A DNA stretch of 8,947 bases from DATGWF01 sp035299585 (GTDB lineage: Bacteria > Actinomycetota > Actinomycetes > Actinomycetales > Microbacteriaceae), in the NCBI GenBank assembly GCA_035299585.1, contig DATGWF010000080.1, positions 1 to 8,947 of the forward strand, written 5' to 3'. Positions within the stretch are counted from its first letter, which is position 1, and every line of letters begins with the position of its first letter. The notes beneath the pieces were generated by a model. The model ran no database searches. It was not told where the DNA came from and saw nothing but the letters and a program-made list of their open reading frames with translations. Below, in pieces: positions 1 through 6,484 of this stretch. The translations under genes and the position numbers were made by a program.

Positions 1-9
1 CCGGAACCG

Positions 10-405
10 CTAGCCCAGCCGGTCGAGAAAGTGTTCCCGAATCAGGGGAGCGAGGTTCTCGCCGAGAGACTCCGCATCGGTTCGAGAAAGCCAGCGCGCC
101 TCGGCAATCTCGGCGCCCACCCGGACCGAATCGACATCGCCCAACTCGAACACATCGGCCACGACTGTGAAGCCGCGTTCGTTTGCCGCCGGCGAGCGAA
201 ACGTCCCCAGCGGGTGAAGCGCAGAAACCGGCGCGTCAATGCCAACCTCTTCCGCGAGCTCTCGGGCGAGGGTTTCGGCCGCCGATTCGCCCGGTTCGGG
301 CTTCCCGCCGGGCTGCATGAAGCCCCGTGTGCCGTGTTTGCGCACCACGAGCAGTCGCGAGCTGGCGTCCAAAATGAGCGCCGCGGACACGTGAATGTCG
401 GGCAT
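10..405 (-). CDS. NUDIX hydrolase (MutT-like)
   Basis: A 131-residue single-domain NUDIX protein. NUDIX enzymes hydrolyse nucleoside diphosphates linked to another group, often damaged or surplus nucleotides, using Mg2+. The full NUDIX box G-x5-E-x7-REUxEExGU runs from Gly34 to Ile56, with E40, R48, E49, E52 and E53 all present, so the protein should be active. The segment FMQPGGKPEPGE just before the box is typical of the small MutT-like members. The substrate cannot be told from sequence. The ATG lies 3 bp after the stop of the aminopeptidase gene, with no recognisable ribosome binding site, so translation probably depends on reinitiation after that gene. It is the last visible gene of a three-gene minus-strand unit. 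The family call is firm; an 8-oxo-dGTP role would be a guess. Confidence 0.92.
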   Translation of the reverse strand: MPDIHVSAALILDASSRLLVVRKHGTRGFMQPGGKPEPGESAAETLARELAEEVGIDAPVSALHPLGTFRSPAANERGFTVVADVFELGDVDSVRVGAEIAEARWLSRTDAESLGENLAPLIREHFLDRLG

Positions 406-408
406 CTG

Positions 409-1863
409 TTAGCGTGCGAGCCGTTGCACCCAAGACTCAACGTCTGCAACAGTGCGGGGAATGGCGGAGGAGAGGTTTTCCGCGCCGGTCGCGGTCACGA
501 GAATGTCGTCTTCGATGCGCACCCCGATGCCGCGGAACGATTCCGGGACGGTGAGATCGTCCGGTTGGAAGTACAGCCCTGGCTCAATCGTGAAGATCAT
601 GCCCTCCCGCACGACTCCGTCGATATAGAACTCTTTGCGGGCCTGCGCACAGTCGTGCACGTCGATACCGAGGTGGTGGCTCGTGCCGTGCACCATATAC
701 CGGCGGTGGTATTGGTGCTCCGGTTCGAGTGATTCTTCGGCACTCACCGGAAGGAAGCCCCACTCGGCGGTTTTGCGGGCAATGACCGCCATCGCTGCCG
801 CGTGCACCTCACGAAACACGATGCCCGGCCGAACGACCGCGAATGCCGCATCGGCGGCTTCGAGAACGGCCTCATAGACCTGACGTTGCACCGGCGAGAA
901 GCTGCCGTTGACCGGGAAGGTACGGGTGATGTCTGCGGTGTAGAAACTCTCGCGCTCGACGCCTGCGTCGAGCAAAACAAGTTCGCCCGGGCGGACTAGA
1001 CCATCGTTGCGAGTCCAGTGCAAGATCGTGGCGTGCGCTCCAGCCGCGGCGATTGAGCCGTAGCCGACATCGTTTCCATCGATGCGTGCCCGCGTAAAGA
1101 ACACACCCTCGATGAGTCGCTCACCACGCGTTGCCGCTTGTGCCCGGGGGAGTGCGGCAAGGACATCGTCGAAGCCAGCCGCGGTCGAGGCAATCGCAGC
1201 ACGCATTTCCGCAATCTCGTACTCATCCTTGACGAGTCGCTGCTCGGAAGCGAACTCGGCAAAGGTGTCGTCGTCACCGCGGGTGGCCTCGCTTCGCCAC
1301 GCGTCAAGAGTCGCGGTGAGTGCCTCGTCGCTCTCGCGCAGAATCGAGGTCGGTCCACTCCAGCGTTCACGGTCGGCGGCAAAGTCGGCGAGGTCGCGCG
1401 TTTCAACACCGAGTCGCGACGCGATGTCGGACAGGCCCGGTCGTGCACCCACCCAGAACTCACCGATGGAGGCGTCCGCGTAGAACTCCTCCGTCGTGCG
1501 GTCCGCGGTGGGGCGGAAGTACAGCACAGCACGGTGCTCGGAGCCCTCGGGCTCGAGCACGAGAACAGATTCGGGCACCGTGTCGGCACCCCAACCGGTG
1601 TAGTACGAGAACGCCGAGTACGCGCGGTATCGGTAGTCGTCGTCGTTTGAGCGCACCTTCGGCCCACCTGCACCGACGACGAGTCGCACGCCCGCGAACG
1701 CGGCACTCAGTTCAGCTCGACGCCGCGACGCGGCCAGCTCGGCTGGGCCCGGCGCGACCGACGCTCCGGGGCGAGGCGCCCAGTGCTGAGAAATGTGCTC
1801 GGTGAAACCGCTCGAGTTCGGAACGGTGGAGCGATTCGCGTTGCGGCCGGTTTCCTCGGTCAT
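409..1863 (-). CDS. pepP: Xaa-Pro aminopeptidase (aminopeptidase P, M24B)
   Basis: A 484-residue cytoplasmic metallopeptidase that removes an N-terminal residue preceding proline, serving peptide turnover. Residues about 40-180 match the aminopeptidase P N-terminal domain, and about 210-470 the pita-bread catalytic domain. All five dinuclear-metal ligands of the family are visible: D299 (LLDAG), D311 (TADITRTFP), H396 (HGTSHHLGID), E427 (FTIEPGLYF) and E451 (GVRIEDD). Length is near that of actinobacterial family members and slightly longer than E. coli PepP; the extra is a polar N-terminal stretch of about 25 residues. The ATG start is supported by an AAAGG ribosome binding site (1869-1873, minus) five bases upstream, lying inside the end of the preceding gene. 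Only one base separates the two genes, which indicates an operon. Function is confident. Confidence 0.95.
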   Translation of the reverse strand: MTEETGRNANRSTVPNSSGFTEHISQHWAPRPGASVAPGPAELAASRRRAELSAAFAGVRLVVGAGGPKVRSNDDDYRYRAYSAFSYYTGWGADTVPESVLVLEPEGSEHRAVLYFRPTADRTTEEFYADASIGEFWVGARPGLSDIASRLGVETRDLADFAADRERWSGPTSILRESDEALTATLDAWRSEATRGDDDTFAEFASEQRLVKDEYEIAEMRAAIASTAAGFDDVLAALPRAQAATRGERLIEGVFFTRARIDGNDVGYGSIAAAGAHATILHWTRNDGLVRPGELVLLDAGVERESFYTADITRTFPVNGSFSPVQRQVYEAVLEAADAAFAVVRPGIVFREVHAAAMAVIARKTAEWGFLPVSAEESLEPEHQYHRRYMVHGTSHHLGIDVHDCAQARKEFYIDGVVREGMIFTIEPGLYFQPDDLTVPESFRGIGVRIEDDILVTATGAENLSSAIPRTVADVESWVQRLAR

Positions 1864-1864
1864 G

Positions 1865-2881
1865 TCAGCCTTTCAGGCGCAGCTGCGTGATGATCGGTCG
1901 ATGATCACTGCCTGCTGAATCGTACTCGCTCAGCACCTGGAAACCCGAGATTCGGTAATTGGGGGTTGCGAGCACGTGGTCAATGGGTGAGCCGAGCATG
2001 CTCGGCACCTTCGTCGGCCAGGTGCCCAAGCCAGCGCCCTTCGCAGAGGCGCCGGCATCGACACAGCGCCCGAGATGGCCTCCGTCGACGCCGAGGCCCG
2101 CCATGTTGTCGATGGTCGAGTTGAAGTCACCCGCGAGGATGACATCGTTGCCGGAACACTGCGTCGCCAACCATGCCAAATCACTGCGCCAATTCCCCAT
2201 TTGGCCCTCGCGAGGGGCAACGGCGTGGACCGCAACGATCGTCGGCCCGGTTCCATCCGTCGGCTTCGCAACCACCGTCGGCGCGGTGTTCGTGTTCAGT
2301 GGTGGCCCCGAACCGCTGTAGGACGTGACCGTGTACTCACCGAGTATCGGGCTCAACAGGATGGTCGTGTTGAGCGCTTTGTAGTCGCGATTGAAGGACA
2401 CCGTATTCGACCACATTGGCGAGCCCGCCGCCTTCATCGCGAGCGCGACTTTTTCACCGAGGTCGTCGGTGGTTTCCGGCAGCGCGATGATGTCGGCGTG
2501 GACGCGCAGAGCGAGTTGGGCGATGGAGTCCGCGGAGACCTTTTCGCCCTCGGTGTTCCATTCGAGCACCGTGATGGAACTCGCGTCGGGAGTGAGCGGG
2601 GTTCCGCTCACGCCGCGCCAGGCCACAATTGCGCCGTTCCCGACGCTCATGAGAACGAGCACAAACGCGAGCGTCCCGGTGATGAGACGTAAGCCGGGAA
2701 TGAGCCGGAGCAGGCCGAGAGCGAGGAAACCGGCAATGCCGGCAACCACGATCGCCCCGCGCAATGCGACGATGTGACCGAACACCGGAGCGGTCTGGAG
2801 CCCGAGCGCCTGCGGCCAACTCACCACGACCGCGGCGGCGAGCACCACCGCGGCGAGTATTCGTCGAATCCAACGCGCCAC
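1865..2881 (-). CDS. Membrane-anchored endonuclease/exonuclease/phosphatase family protein
   Basis: A 338-residue protein with three hydrophobic segments at its N-terminus (about residues 7-23, 35-59 and 64-86), followed by a complete endonuclease/exonuclease/phosphatase (EEP) domain (about 100-335). The EEP catalytic set is visible: N109 (LEWN), E136 (ALPET), H219 (AVHA), D252 and N254 (GDFNS), D301 (PIDHV), and D326-H327 (GSDHRP). The fold cleaves phosphodiester or phosphomonoester bonds in nucleic acids, phospholipids or inositol phosphates. By the positive-inside rule (WIRR at the N-terminus) an odd number of helices would put the catalytic domain outside the membrane, where it may act on extracellular DNA or lipid. 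The substrate is unknown. The start is GTG, with a -10-like box six bases upstream, and the gene heads the minus-strand unit with pepP and the NUDIX gene. The family call is firm; location and substrate are inference. Confidence 0.92.
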   Translation of the reverse strand: MARWIRRILAAVVLAAAVVVSWPQALGLQTAPVFGHIVALRGAIVVAGIAGFLALGLLRLIPGLRLITGTLAFVLVLMSVGNGAIVAWRGVSGTPLTPDASSITVLEWNTEGEKVSADSIAQLALRVHADIIALPETTDDLGEKVALAMKAAGSPMWSNTVSFNRDYKALNTTILLSPILGEYTVTSYSGSGPPLNTNTAPTVVAKPTDGTGPTIVAVHAVAPREGQMGNWRSDLAWLATQCSGNDVILAGDFNSTIDNMAGLGVDGGHLGRCVDAGASAKGAGLGTWPTKVPSMLGSPIDHVLATPNYRISGFQVLSEYDSAGSDHRPIITQLRLKG

Positions 2882-2887
2882 GATTCG

Positions 2888-2893
2888 ACATTA
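2888..2893 (-). promoter_or_regulatory. -10 box of a probable leaderless promoter for the EEP unit
   Basis: On the minus strand TAATGT is followed by exactly six bases (CGAATC) and then the GTG start of the EEP-family gene. A TANNNT box at this distance places the transcription start on the start codon itself, as is common in actinobacteria. No convincing -35 box is seen, and there is no ribosome binding site upstream of the GTG. Confidence 0.45.
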
Positions 2894-2926
2894 CGAGCCC
2901 TGCCCGAGCATCGCCTGAGGGCACGC

Positions 2927-2932
2927 CAGAAT
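2927..2932 (+). promoter_or_regulatory. -10-like box of a probable leaderless promoter for the PHP gene
   Basis: CAGAAT is followed by six bases (AGAACC) and then the ATG of the PHP gene, the same spacing as at the neighbouring divergent gene. It matches TATAAT at four of six positions but lacks the first T, so it is the weakest of the five such boxes in the window. No ribosome binding site lies in the usual place. The two divergent -10 boxes are only 33 bp apart, so their upstream elements must overlap. Confidence 0.33.
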
Positions 2933-2938
2933 AGAACC

Positions 2939-3787
2939 ATGTTGGCTGACCTCCACCTCCACTCGAGCGTGAGCGACGGGACGGAACCGCCCGCGCAGCT
3001 CGTGCGCTCGGTGGCGGCAGCCGGCATCGACACCTTCGCCCTCACCGACCACGACACCACGGACGGTTGGGCCGAAGCGGCAGAGGCTGCTCGAGAATGC
3101 GGCCTGCGGATGATTCCCGGCATCGAATTCTCGACGCGAACCGCGGGCATCAGCGTCCACCTGCTCGGCTATCTCCCGAATCCTGCGGCCTCGGAGCTGG
3201 CTGAGCAGCTCGAGGCCATTCGAACCTCGCGACGCACGCGAGCGAGCCGAATCGTTGCGCGCATCTCGGCCGATTTCGAGCTGAGCTGGGAAGATGTGGC
3301 GGCACATGCAAGCGACGGCGCGACGATTGGCCGGCCGCACATCGCCGACGCCCTCGTGGCGCGCGGCCACGTTTCAAGCCGGGCCCAGGCGTTCGAGTCG
3401 ATTCTGCATCCGCGCGCCGGATACATCGAACCGCACTACGCCCCGGACACGCTCGACGCTGTTCGCATTCTGCGGGCGGCCGGGGCTGTACCGGTGCTTG
3501 CTCACCCGGGCACTCGGGGTGCCGGCCGCGTGATTCCCCGGGAACGACTCCTCGAACTGTGCGAGGCCGGACTCTTCGGCCTGGAAATCGACCACCCCGA
3601 GAACCGCGAGGACGGAAAGGTCGCCCTTCGCGGCCTCGCCGCCGAATTCGGGCTCGCCATTACGGGATCGAGCGATTATCACGGCACCGGCAAGGCGAAT
3701 CGCATTGGGCAGTGCACCACCTCAGCCGAGGTGGTCGACGCCATCATCGCGCAGGGAACCGGCACACGCGTGCACGATTACCGCTAG
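2939..3787 (+). CDS. PHP-domain metal-dependent phosphoesterase (YciV/RNase AM-like)
   Basis: A 282-residue polymerase-and-histidinol-phosphatase (PHP) domain protein. The metal-binding set is complete: H6 and H8 (DLHLH), D13, D37-H38-D39 (TDHD), E63 (GIEFS), H74, H134 (RPHIAD), H189 (AHPG), and D246 with H248 (SDYHG). Family members with this layout include E. coli YciV (RNase AM, a 5'-3' exoribonuclease that trims rRNA) and 3',5'-nucleoside bisphosphate phosphatases, so a role in RNA end-trimming or nucleotide recycling is plausible. The frame stays open upstream to 2774, but the ATG at 2939 puts the HxH motif directly at the N-terminus as usual in the family, and has a -10-like box at leaderless distance. 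It is a single-gene unit, divergent from the EEP gene and convergent with the RNA helicase. Family is sure; the exact substrate is not. Confidence 0.93.
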   Translation: MLADLHLHSSVSDGTEPPAQLVRSVAAAGIDTFALTDHDTTDGWAEAAEAARECGLRMIPGIEFSTRTAGISVHLLGYLPNPAASELAEQLEAIRTSRRTRASRIVARISADFELSWEDVAAHASDGATIGRPHIADALVARGHVSSRAQAFESILHPRAGYIEPHYAPDTLDAVRILRAAGAVPVLAHPGTRGAGRVIPRERLLELCEAGLFGLEIDHPENREDGKVALRGLAAEFGLAITGSSDYHGTGKANRIGQCTTSAEVVDAIIAQGTGTRVHDYR

Positions 3788-3796
3788 TTGGCGTGT

Positions 3797-3817
3797 TTCG
3801 GCCACGCTGTGGCCGGA
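3797..3817. terminator. Hairpin between convergent genes, probable two-way terminator
   Basis: In the 51-bp gap between two convergent stops, CGGCCAC (3799-3805) and GTGGCCG (3809-3815) form a perfect 7-bp stem with loop GCT; one G-T and one T-A pair extend it to nine. A second arm GGCCGAA (3822-3828) can compete for TTCGGCC (3797-3803). No T-run follows on either strand, so it would be a U-less terminator, a type reported in actinobacteria. Position supports the call; activity is inferred. Confidence 0.45.
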
Positions 3818-3838
3818 TCCAGGCCGAACCGGTCGGAG

Positions 3839-5263
3839 CTATGCGCTCGCCGGAGCGGAACTGCCCCCGGTCCGGCGGCGGCGGCGACGCGGGGCCGAGT
3901 TGCCGTCGTGGTGCTCCGGGCCGGAACCGTCGTGCGTGCCGGCACCTTCAGCTCGCAAGGCTCGCGCCGTAGCGGATTCAGAGCTGGCCGAGGAGCTCCC
4001 TGAGCGACGCGACCGCGATCGGCCCGAGCTGGAATCGCTCGACTTTGGCGAAGTGGCGGCTCGCGCAGAGGCCGAGGTGCCGGGGAGCCGACCCTTGGTC
4101 CCCTCGGGAATGTCGAGGTCGGTGTAGAGGTGCGGCGACGACGAATAGGTTTCGGTCGGCTCCGGCTGGCCGAACTCGAGCGCCCGGTTGATGAGTGCCC
4201 ACTTGTGCAGGTCGTCCCAATCGACGAAGGTCACGGCGATTCCGGTGCGGCCCGCGCGACCGGTGCGGCCTGCGCGGTGCAGATAGGTCTTGTCGTCGTC
4301 CGGAATGGTGTGGTTGATGACGTGGGTGACATCGTCGACATCGATACCGCGTGCGGCAACGTCGGTCGCGATGAGAATCTCTTTCTTGCCCGCCTTGAAC
4401 GCGGCCATCGAACGCTCTCGAGCGTCCTGGCTCATGTCACCGTGCACGGCTGCGGCCGGGAATCCGCGGTCCGAAAGTTCCTCTTGCAGCTTGGCGGCGG
4501 CCCGCTTGGTGCGGGTGAAGATGACGGTCTTCCCGCGGCCGGTCGCCTGCAGGATACGGGCGATGACCTCGTCCTTGTCGAGCGAGTGTGCCCGGTAGAT
4601 AACGTGCTTGATGTTCGCCTGGGTGAGCCCCTCGTCCGGGTCGGTCGCCCGGATGTGCACCGGCTTCGACATGAACCGCCGCGCAAGCGTGACAATCTGG
4701 CCCGGCATGGTCGCCGAGAACAGCATGGTGTGGCGCGATTCGGGGGTCTGAGCGAACAGCTTCTCGATGTCGGCGAGGAAGCCGAGGTCGAGCATTTTGT
4801 CCGCCTCGTCGAGCACCATCTCGCGCACGTTCTTCAGGTCGAGCAGACGTTGACCAGCGAGGTCGAGCAGGCGTCCCGGCGTGCCGACCACGATTTGTGC
4901 GCCCGCCTTCAACTGTTCAATCTGACCCTCGTAGGCCTTACCGCCGTAAATGGAGACGACCGTCGTAGCTCGGCCACTCGTGGCAAGCTCGAGGTCTTCG
5001 GTGACCTGCACGGCAAGCTCGCGGGTCGGCACGACGACGAGGGCCTGAACGCCCGGCTCCGGGGTGGCGCCGAGTCGCTGAATGAGCGGGAGACCGAAAC
5101 CGAACGTTTTTCCGGTACCGGTCTTGGCCTGGCCAATAATGTCTTGGCCGCCCAGGGCGATCGGGATGGTTTGTTCTTGAATGGGGAACGGTTCGAGGAT
5201 GCCCTTCGAGGCGAGCGCCTCGACGAGATCTGCATCCAAACCGAGGTCGGAAAATGTGGTCAC
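3839..5263 (-). CDS. rhlE: DEAD-box ATP-dependent RNA helicase, RhlE type
   Basis: A 474-residue DEAD-box helicase that unwinds short RNA duplexes using ATP, in RNA decay, ribosome assembly or cold adaptation. Motifs in order: upstream F4 and Q29 (Q motif), AKTGTGKT (46-53), PTRELA (79-84), TPGR (128-131), DEAD (152-155), SAT (183-185), ARGID (304-308) and HRAGRTGRAGR (329-339), so both RecA-like domains are complete. Residues 396-474 form a low-complexity tail rich in Ser, Arg, Ala and Gly ending in a run of six arginines, probably an RNA-binding extension. The GTG start was chosen because conserved sequence begins at TTFSDLGL. The frame stays open 49 codons upstream, but those residues look non-conserved. 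The ribosome binding site is weak, and the GTG overlaps the stop of a tiny upstream ORF. The RhlE label is by resemblance and position. Confidence 0.94.
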   Translation of the reverse strand: MTTFSDLGLDADLVEALASKGILEPFPIQEQTIPIALGGQDIIGQAKTGTGKTFGFGLPLIQRLGATPEPGVQALVVVPTRELAVQVTEDLELATSGRATTVVSIYGGKAYEGQIEQLKAGAQIVVGTPGRLLDLAGQRLLDLKNVREMVLDEADKMLDLGFLADIEKLFAQTPESRHTMLFSATMPGQIVTLARRFMSKPVHIRATDPDEGLTQANIKHVIYRAHSLDKDEVIARILQATGRGKTVIFTRTKRAAAKLQEELSDRGFPAAAVHGDMSQDARERSMAAFKAGKKEILIATDVAARGIDVDDVTHVINHTIPDDDKTYLHRAGRTGRAGRTGIAVTFVDWDDLHKWALINRALEFGQPEPTETYSSSPHLYTDLDIPEGTKGRLPGTSASARAATSPKSSDSSSGRSRSRRSGSSSASSESATARALRAEGAGTHDGSGPEHHDGNSAPRRRRRRTGGSSAPASA

Positions 5264-5357
5264 GGTGCCTGTTTCATGTTGTGTGCCCTGCGGGGGCGAT
5301 GGCCGCCCGCGGTTCGATGAGCAGGCGAGTGCCGCACTCCAGAGGTGCGGCGAACAT
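5260..5357 (-). promoter_or_regulatory. Possible leader with two coupled small ORFs before the RNA helicase
   Basis: On the minus strand an ATG at 5357 opens a 27-codon frame (beginning MFAAPLECG) that stops at 5274. Its TGA overlaps the ATG of a five-codon frame, MKQAP (5277-5260), in an ATGA junction. The TGA of that frame overlaps the helicase GTG in a GTGA junction. Such overlaps permit ribosome handover, and the helicase has no strong ribosome binding site of its own. A -10-like TAGACT (5367-5362, minus) lies just upstream, but its usual start distance would fall on or inside the first ATG, so whether the longer frame is transcribed whole is unclear. Short frames of this kind also arise by chance in GC-rich DNA. 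This is a hypothesis built on geometry only. Confidence 0.25.
5331..5351. repeat. Perfect inverted repeat in the helicase leader
   Basis: GCCGCAC (5331-5337) and GTGCGGC (5345-5351) form a 7-bp stem with a 7-base loop. In helicase orientation it would lie near the 5' end of the mRNA, inside the 27-codon upstream ORF. It could slow or shield translation in the cold, which is a known theme for RNA helicase leaders. It could equally be an operator-like site between the two divergent genes. The repeat is visible; its role is inferred. Confidence 0.4.
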
Positions 5358-5382
5358 GCTGAGTCTATCTGGTCTGGCTCGA

Positions 5383-5388
5383 TAGGCT
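5383..5388 (+). promoter_or_regulatory. -10 box of a probable leaderless promoter for the MiaE-like gene
   Basis: TAGGCT is followed by six bases (GTCGGA) and the GTG start of the MiaE-like gene. The same hexamer at the same distance from a GTG precedes the DUF3107 gene. The GGA next to the start is too close to act as a normal ribosome binding site, which favours a leaderless transcript. No clear -35 box is seen. Confidence 0.47.
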
Positions 5389-5394
5389 GTCGGA

Positions 5395-6108
5395 GTGAGT
5401 TGGATTGCACGGCTGTTCGGGCGCACGACCCCCGCCGCCCCCGCCCCGACGTTGCCCGGCCGGCGCGAATCGGGCGAGACGCCGCGGGCGGACTTTGCCG
5501 ATTTCACCCCCGATCTCGGGGCATTCCTCGGACACTCCGCCTACGTCCAGCTCGAGGTCTTTGAGGGGCTCGCTCGAGCGGTCCTCGCTGCGCCCACGGT
5601 CGCCGATAAGGAGGCCCTCAGTCGGGCGGCCGCGCGTGCGCTGACGAAGCAGCAGCAACTCGTTGAACTCATCGTGCGCGCCAAATACCAACCCGCAGCC
5701 GTCATGGAGCCGTTCGCGCCGGCTATCGACGCGTTTAAAGCCACGACGACGGGCAACGACTGGTGGGAGCTGCTCGTGTCGAGCTACGTGACCGCCGGCA
5801 TCCTGGATGACTTCTTCATCGGTCTCGCCGCCGGACTCCCCGCACCCTATGCCGCGGAGGTTGCCGAGATTCTGAGCGTTCCCGGCGCGAACGATGTCCT
5901 GCGCGACATTGTCGCGGGCGGCATCGAGCGGGAACCGCAACTGGCCCATCGACTCGCGCTGTGGGCCCGTCGCCTCGTCGGCGACACCCTCCTGGTCGCT
6001 CGCTCGGCGCTCGCCGGCGAGAAAGACTTCGACCACGTCGAACCGGTGTTCACCGAACTCATTGCCGGTCACAGTCGACGACTCGACGCGCTCGGTTTGA
6101 CCGCCTAG
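5395..6108 (+). CDS. Ferritin-like fold protein related to tRNA hydroxylase MiaE
   Basis: A 237-residue, mostly alpha-helical protein that I recognise as the actinobacterial MiaE-like group within the ferritin-like superfamily. True MiaE hydroxylates the ms2i6A base of tRNA with a di-iron centre. Helices are predicted at about 38-65, 70-96, 119-146 and 186-207, giving the four-helix core; residues 1-35 are a Pro/Arg-rich lead. The expected iron-ligand pattern looks lost: the first helix reads YVQLEVFEG and the second TKQQQLVEL, where I would expect Glu and a Glu/His pair. Acidic residues in the third (GILDDFF) and last (LVGDTLL) helices remain. Catalysis is therefore doubtful and the protein may be structural. 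Its place next to the RNA helicase, with DUF3107 and AdnA beyond, matches a neighbourhood I recall from mycobacteria (Rv3210c-Rv3211). The start is GTG at leaderless distance from a -10 box. Confidence 0.82.
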   Translation: MSWIARLFGRTTPAAPAPTLPGRRESGETPRADFADFTPDLGAFLGHSAYVQLEVFEGLARAVLAAPTVADKEALSRAAARALTKQQQLVELIVRAKYQPAAVMEPFAPAIDAFKATTTGNDWWELLVSSYVTAGILDDFFIGLAAGLPAPYAAEVAEILSVPGANDVLRDIVAGGIEREPQLAHRLALWARRLVGDTLLVARSALAGEKDFDHVEPVFTELIAGHSRRLDALGLTA

Positions 6109-6125
6109 TCGGGGCGCGTCGTTCC

Positions 6126-6149
6126 CACCTGGCCGGCGAGGCCAGCGTG
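6126..6149. terminator. Hairpin between convergent genes, probable two-way terminator
   Basis: In the 76-bp gap between the convergent MiaE-like and membrane-protein genes, CTGGCC (6129-6134) and GGCCAG (6140-6145) form a perfect stem with a 5-base loop. CAC (6126-6128) and GTG (6147-6149) extend it past one bulged C. No T-run follows on either side. It resembles the hairpin at the other convergent junction in this window, and its position favours a terminator. Confidence 0.42.
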
Positions 6150-6184
6150 CCCGTCGAAGCTCTCTGCCGTCATCCGACCCGGGT

Positions 6185-6484
6185 TTAGAGTGATGCGCCG
6201 CCCGATAGCTGCGAAAAGCGCTGTTCATCGCGGCGCTGGCGCGATCGTCCGAGCAGGAATAGTGCGACGAAGCTTCCCACCTGGCTCATGCCGAGAACAA
6301 CCCACCAAATGATGGCGGCGTCCCACTTCAAACCGGCCCACGTGAGCATCGTCCAACTTGCGCTCGCAATCGCGGCACCGAGTGCCGGCGCCAGAATGGC
6401 ACCCGTCCGATCACGACGTGGGAGCGAGTAGCGAGCAATGGCTCCGAACGAGGCGCCAATAATGAAAACGAACAGAATCTCCAT
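6185..6484 (-). CDS. Small three-helix membrane protein, unknown function
   Basis: A 99-residue hydrophobic protein that I do not recognise as a named family. Membrane segments are predicted at about 2-18, 28-50 and 57-78. Basic residues cluster between the first two (RYSLPRRDR) and after the third (GRSRQRRDEQR), which by the positive-inside rule puts the N-terminus outside and the C-terminus inside. The ATG shares one base with the TAA of the DUF3107 gene (TAATG), and no ribosome binding site precedes it, so translation should depend on reinitiation after DUF3107. This coupling is the main evidence that it is a real gene and suggests the two are made together. A link between the functions is not known to me. 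Confidence 0.75.
   Translation of the reverse strand: MEILFVFIIGASFGAIARYSLPRRDRTGAILAPALGAAIASASWTMLTWAGLKWDAAIIWWVVLGMSQVGSFVALFLLGRSRQRRDEQRFSQLSGGASL

Noticed and set aside
2774..2938. A 55-residue N-terminal extension of the PHP protein
   Set aside because: It would overlap the start of the divergent EEP gene, is rich in Arg and His as antisense frames are, and PHP proteins normally begin just before the HxH motif.
3980..4130. A frameshift in the C-terminal tail of the RNA helicase
   Set aside because: Sequence changes abruptly from conserved to low complexity after GTKGRLP, but the frame returns to a plausible THDGSGPEHHDGN and Arg-run ending without any shift, and tails of this family vary.
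4130..5320. A 396-codon open frame on the plus strand opposite the RNA helicase
   Set aside because: It lies fully antisense to a helicase with every family motif, has Arg/His/Gly-rich content without a recognisable domain, and long antisense frames are expected in GC-rich codon patterns.
5264..5410. A 49-residue N-terminal extension of the RNA helicase
   Set aside because: It looks non-conserved, overlaps the divergent MiaE-like promoter and start, and family members begin at the FSDLGL segment.
5365..6228. A 287-codon open frame on the minus strand opposite the MiaE-like gene
   Set aside because: It overlaps a recognised ferritin-like gene, also runs across the convergent gap and into the membrane-protein gene, and has no recognisable content.
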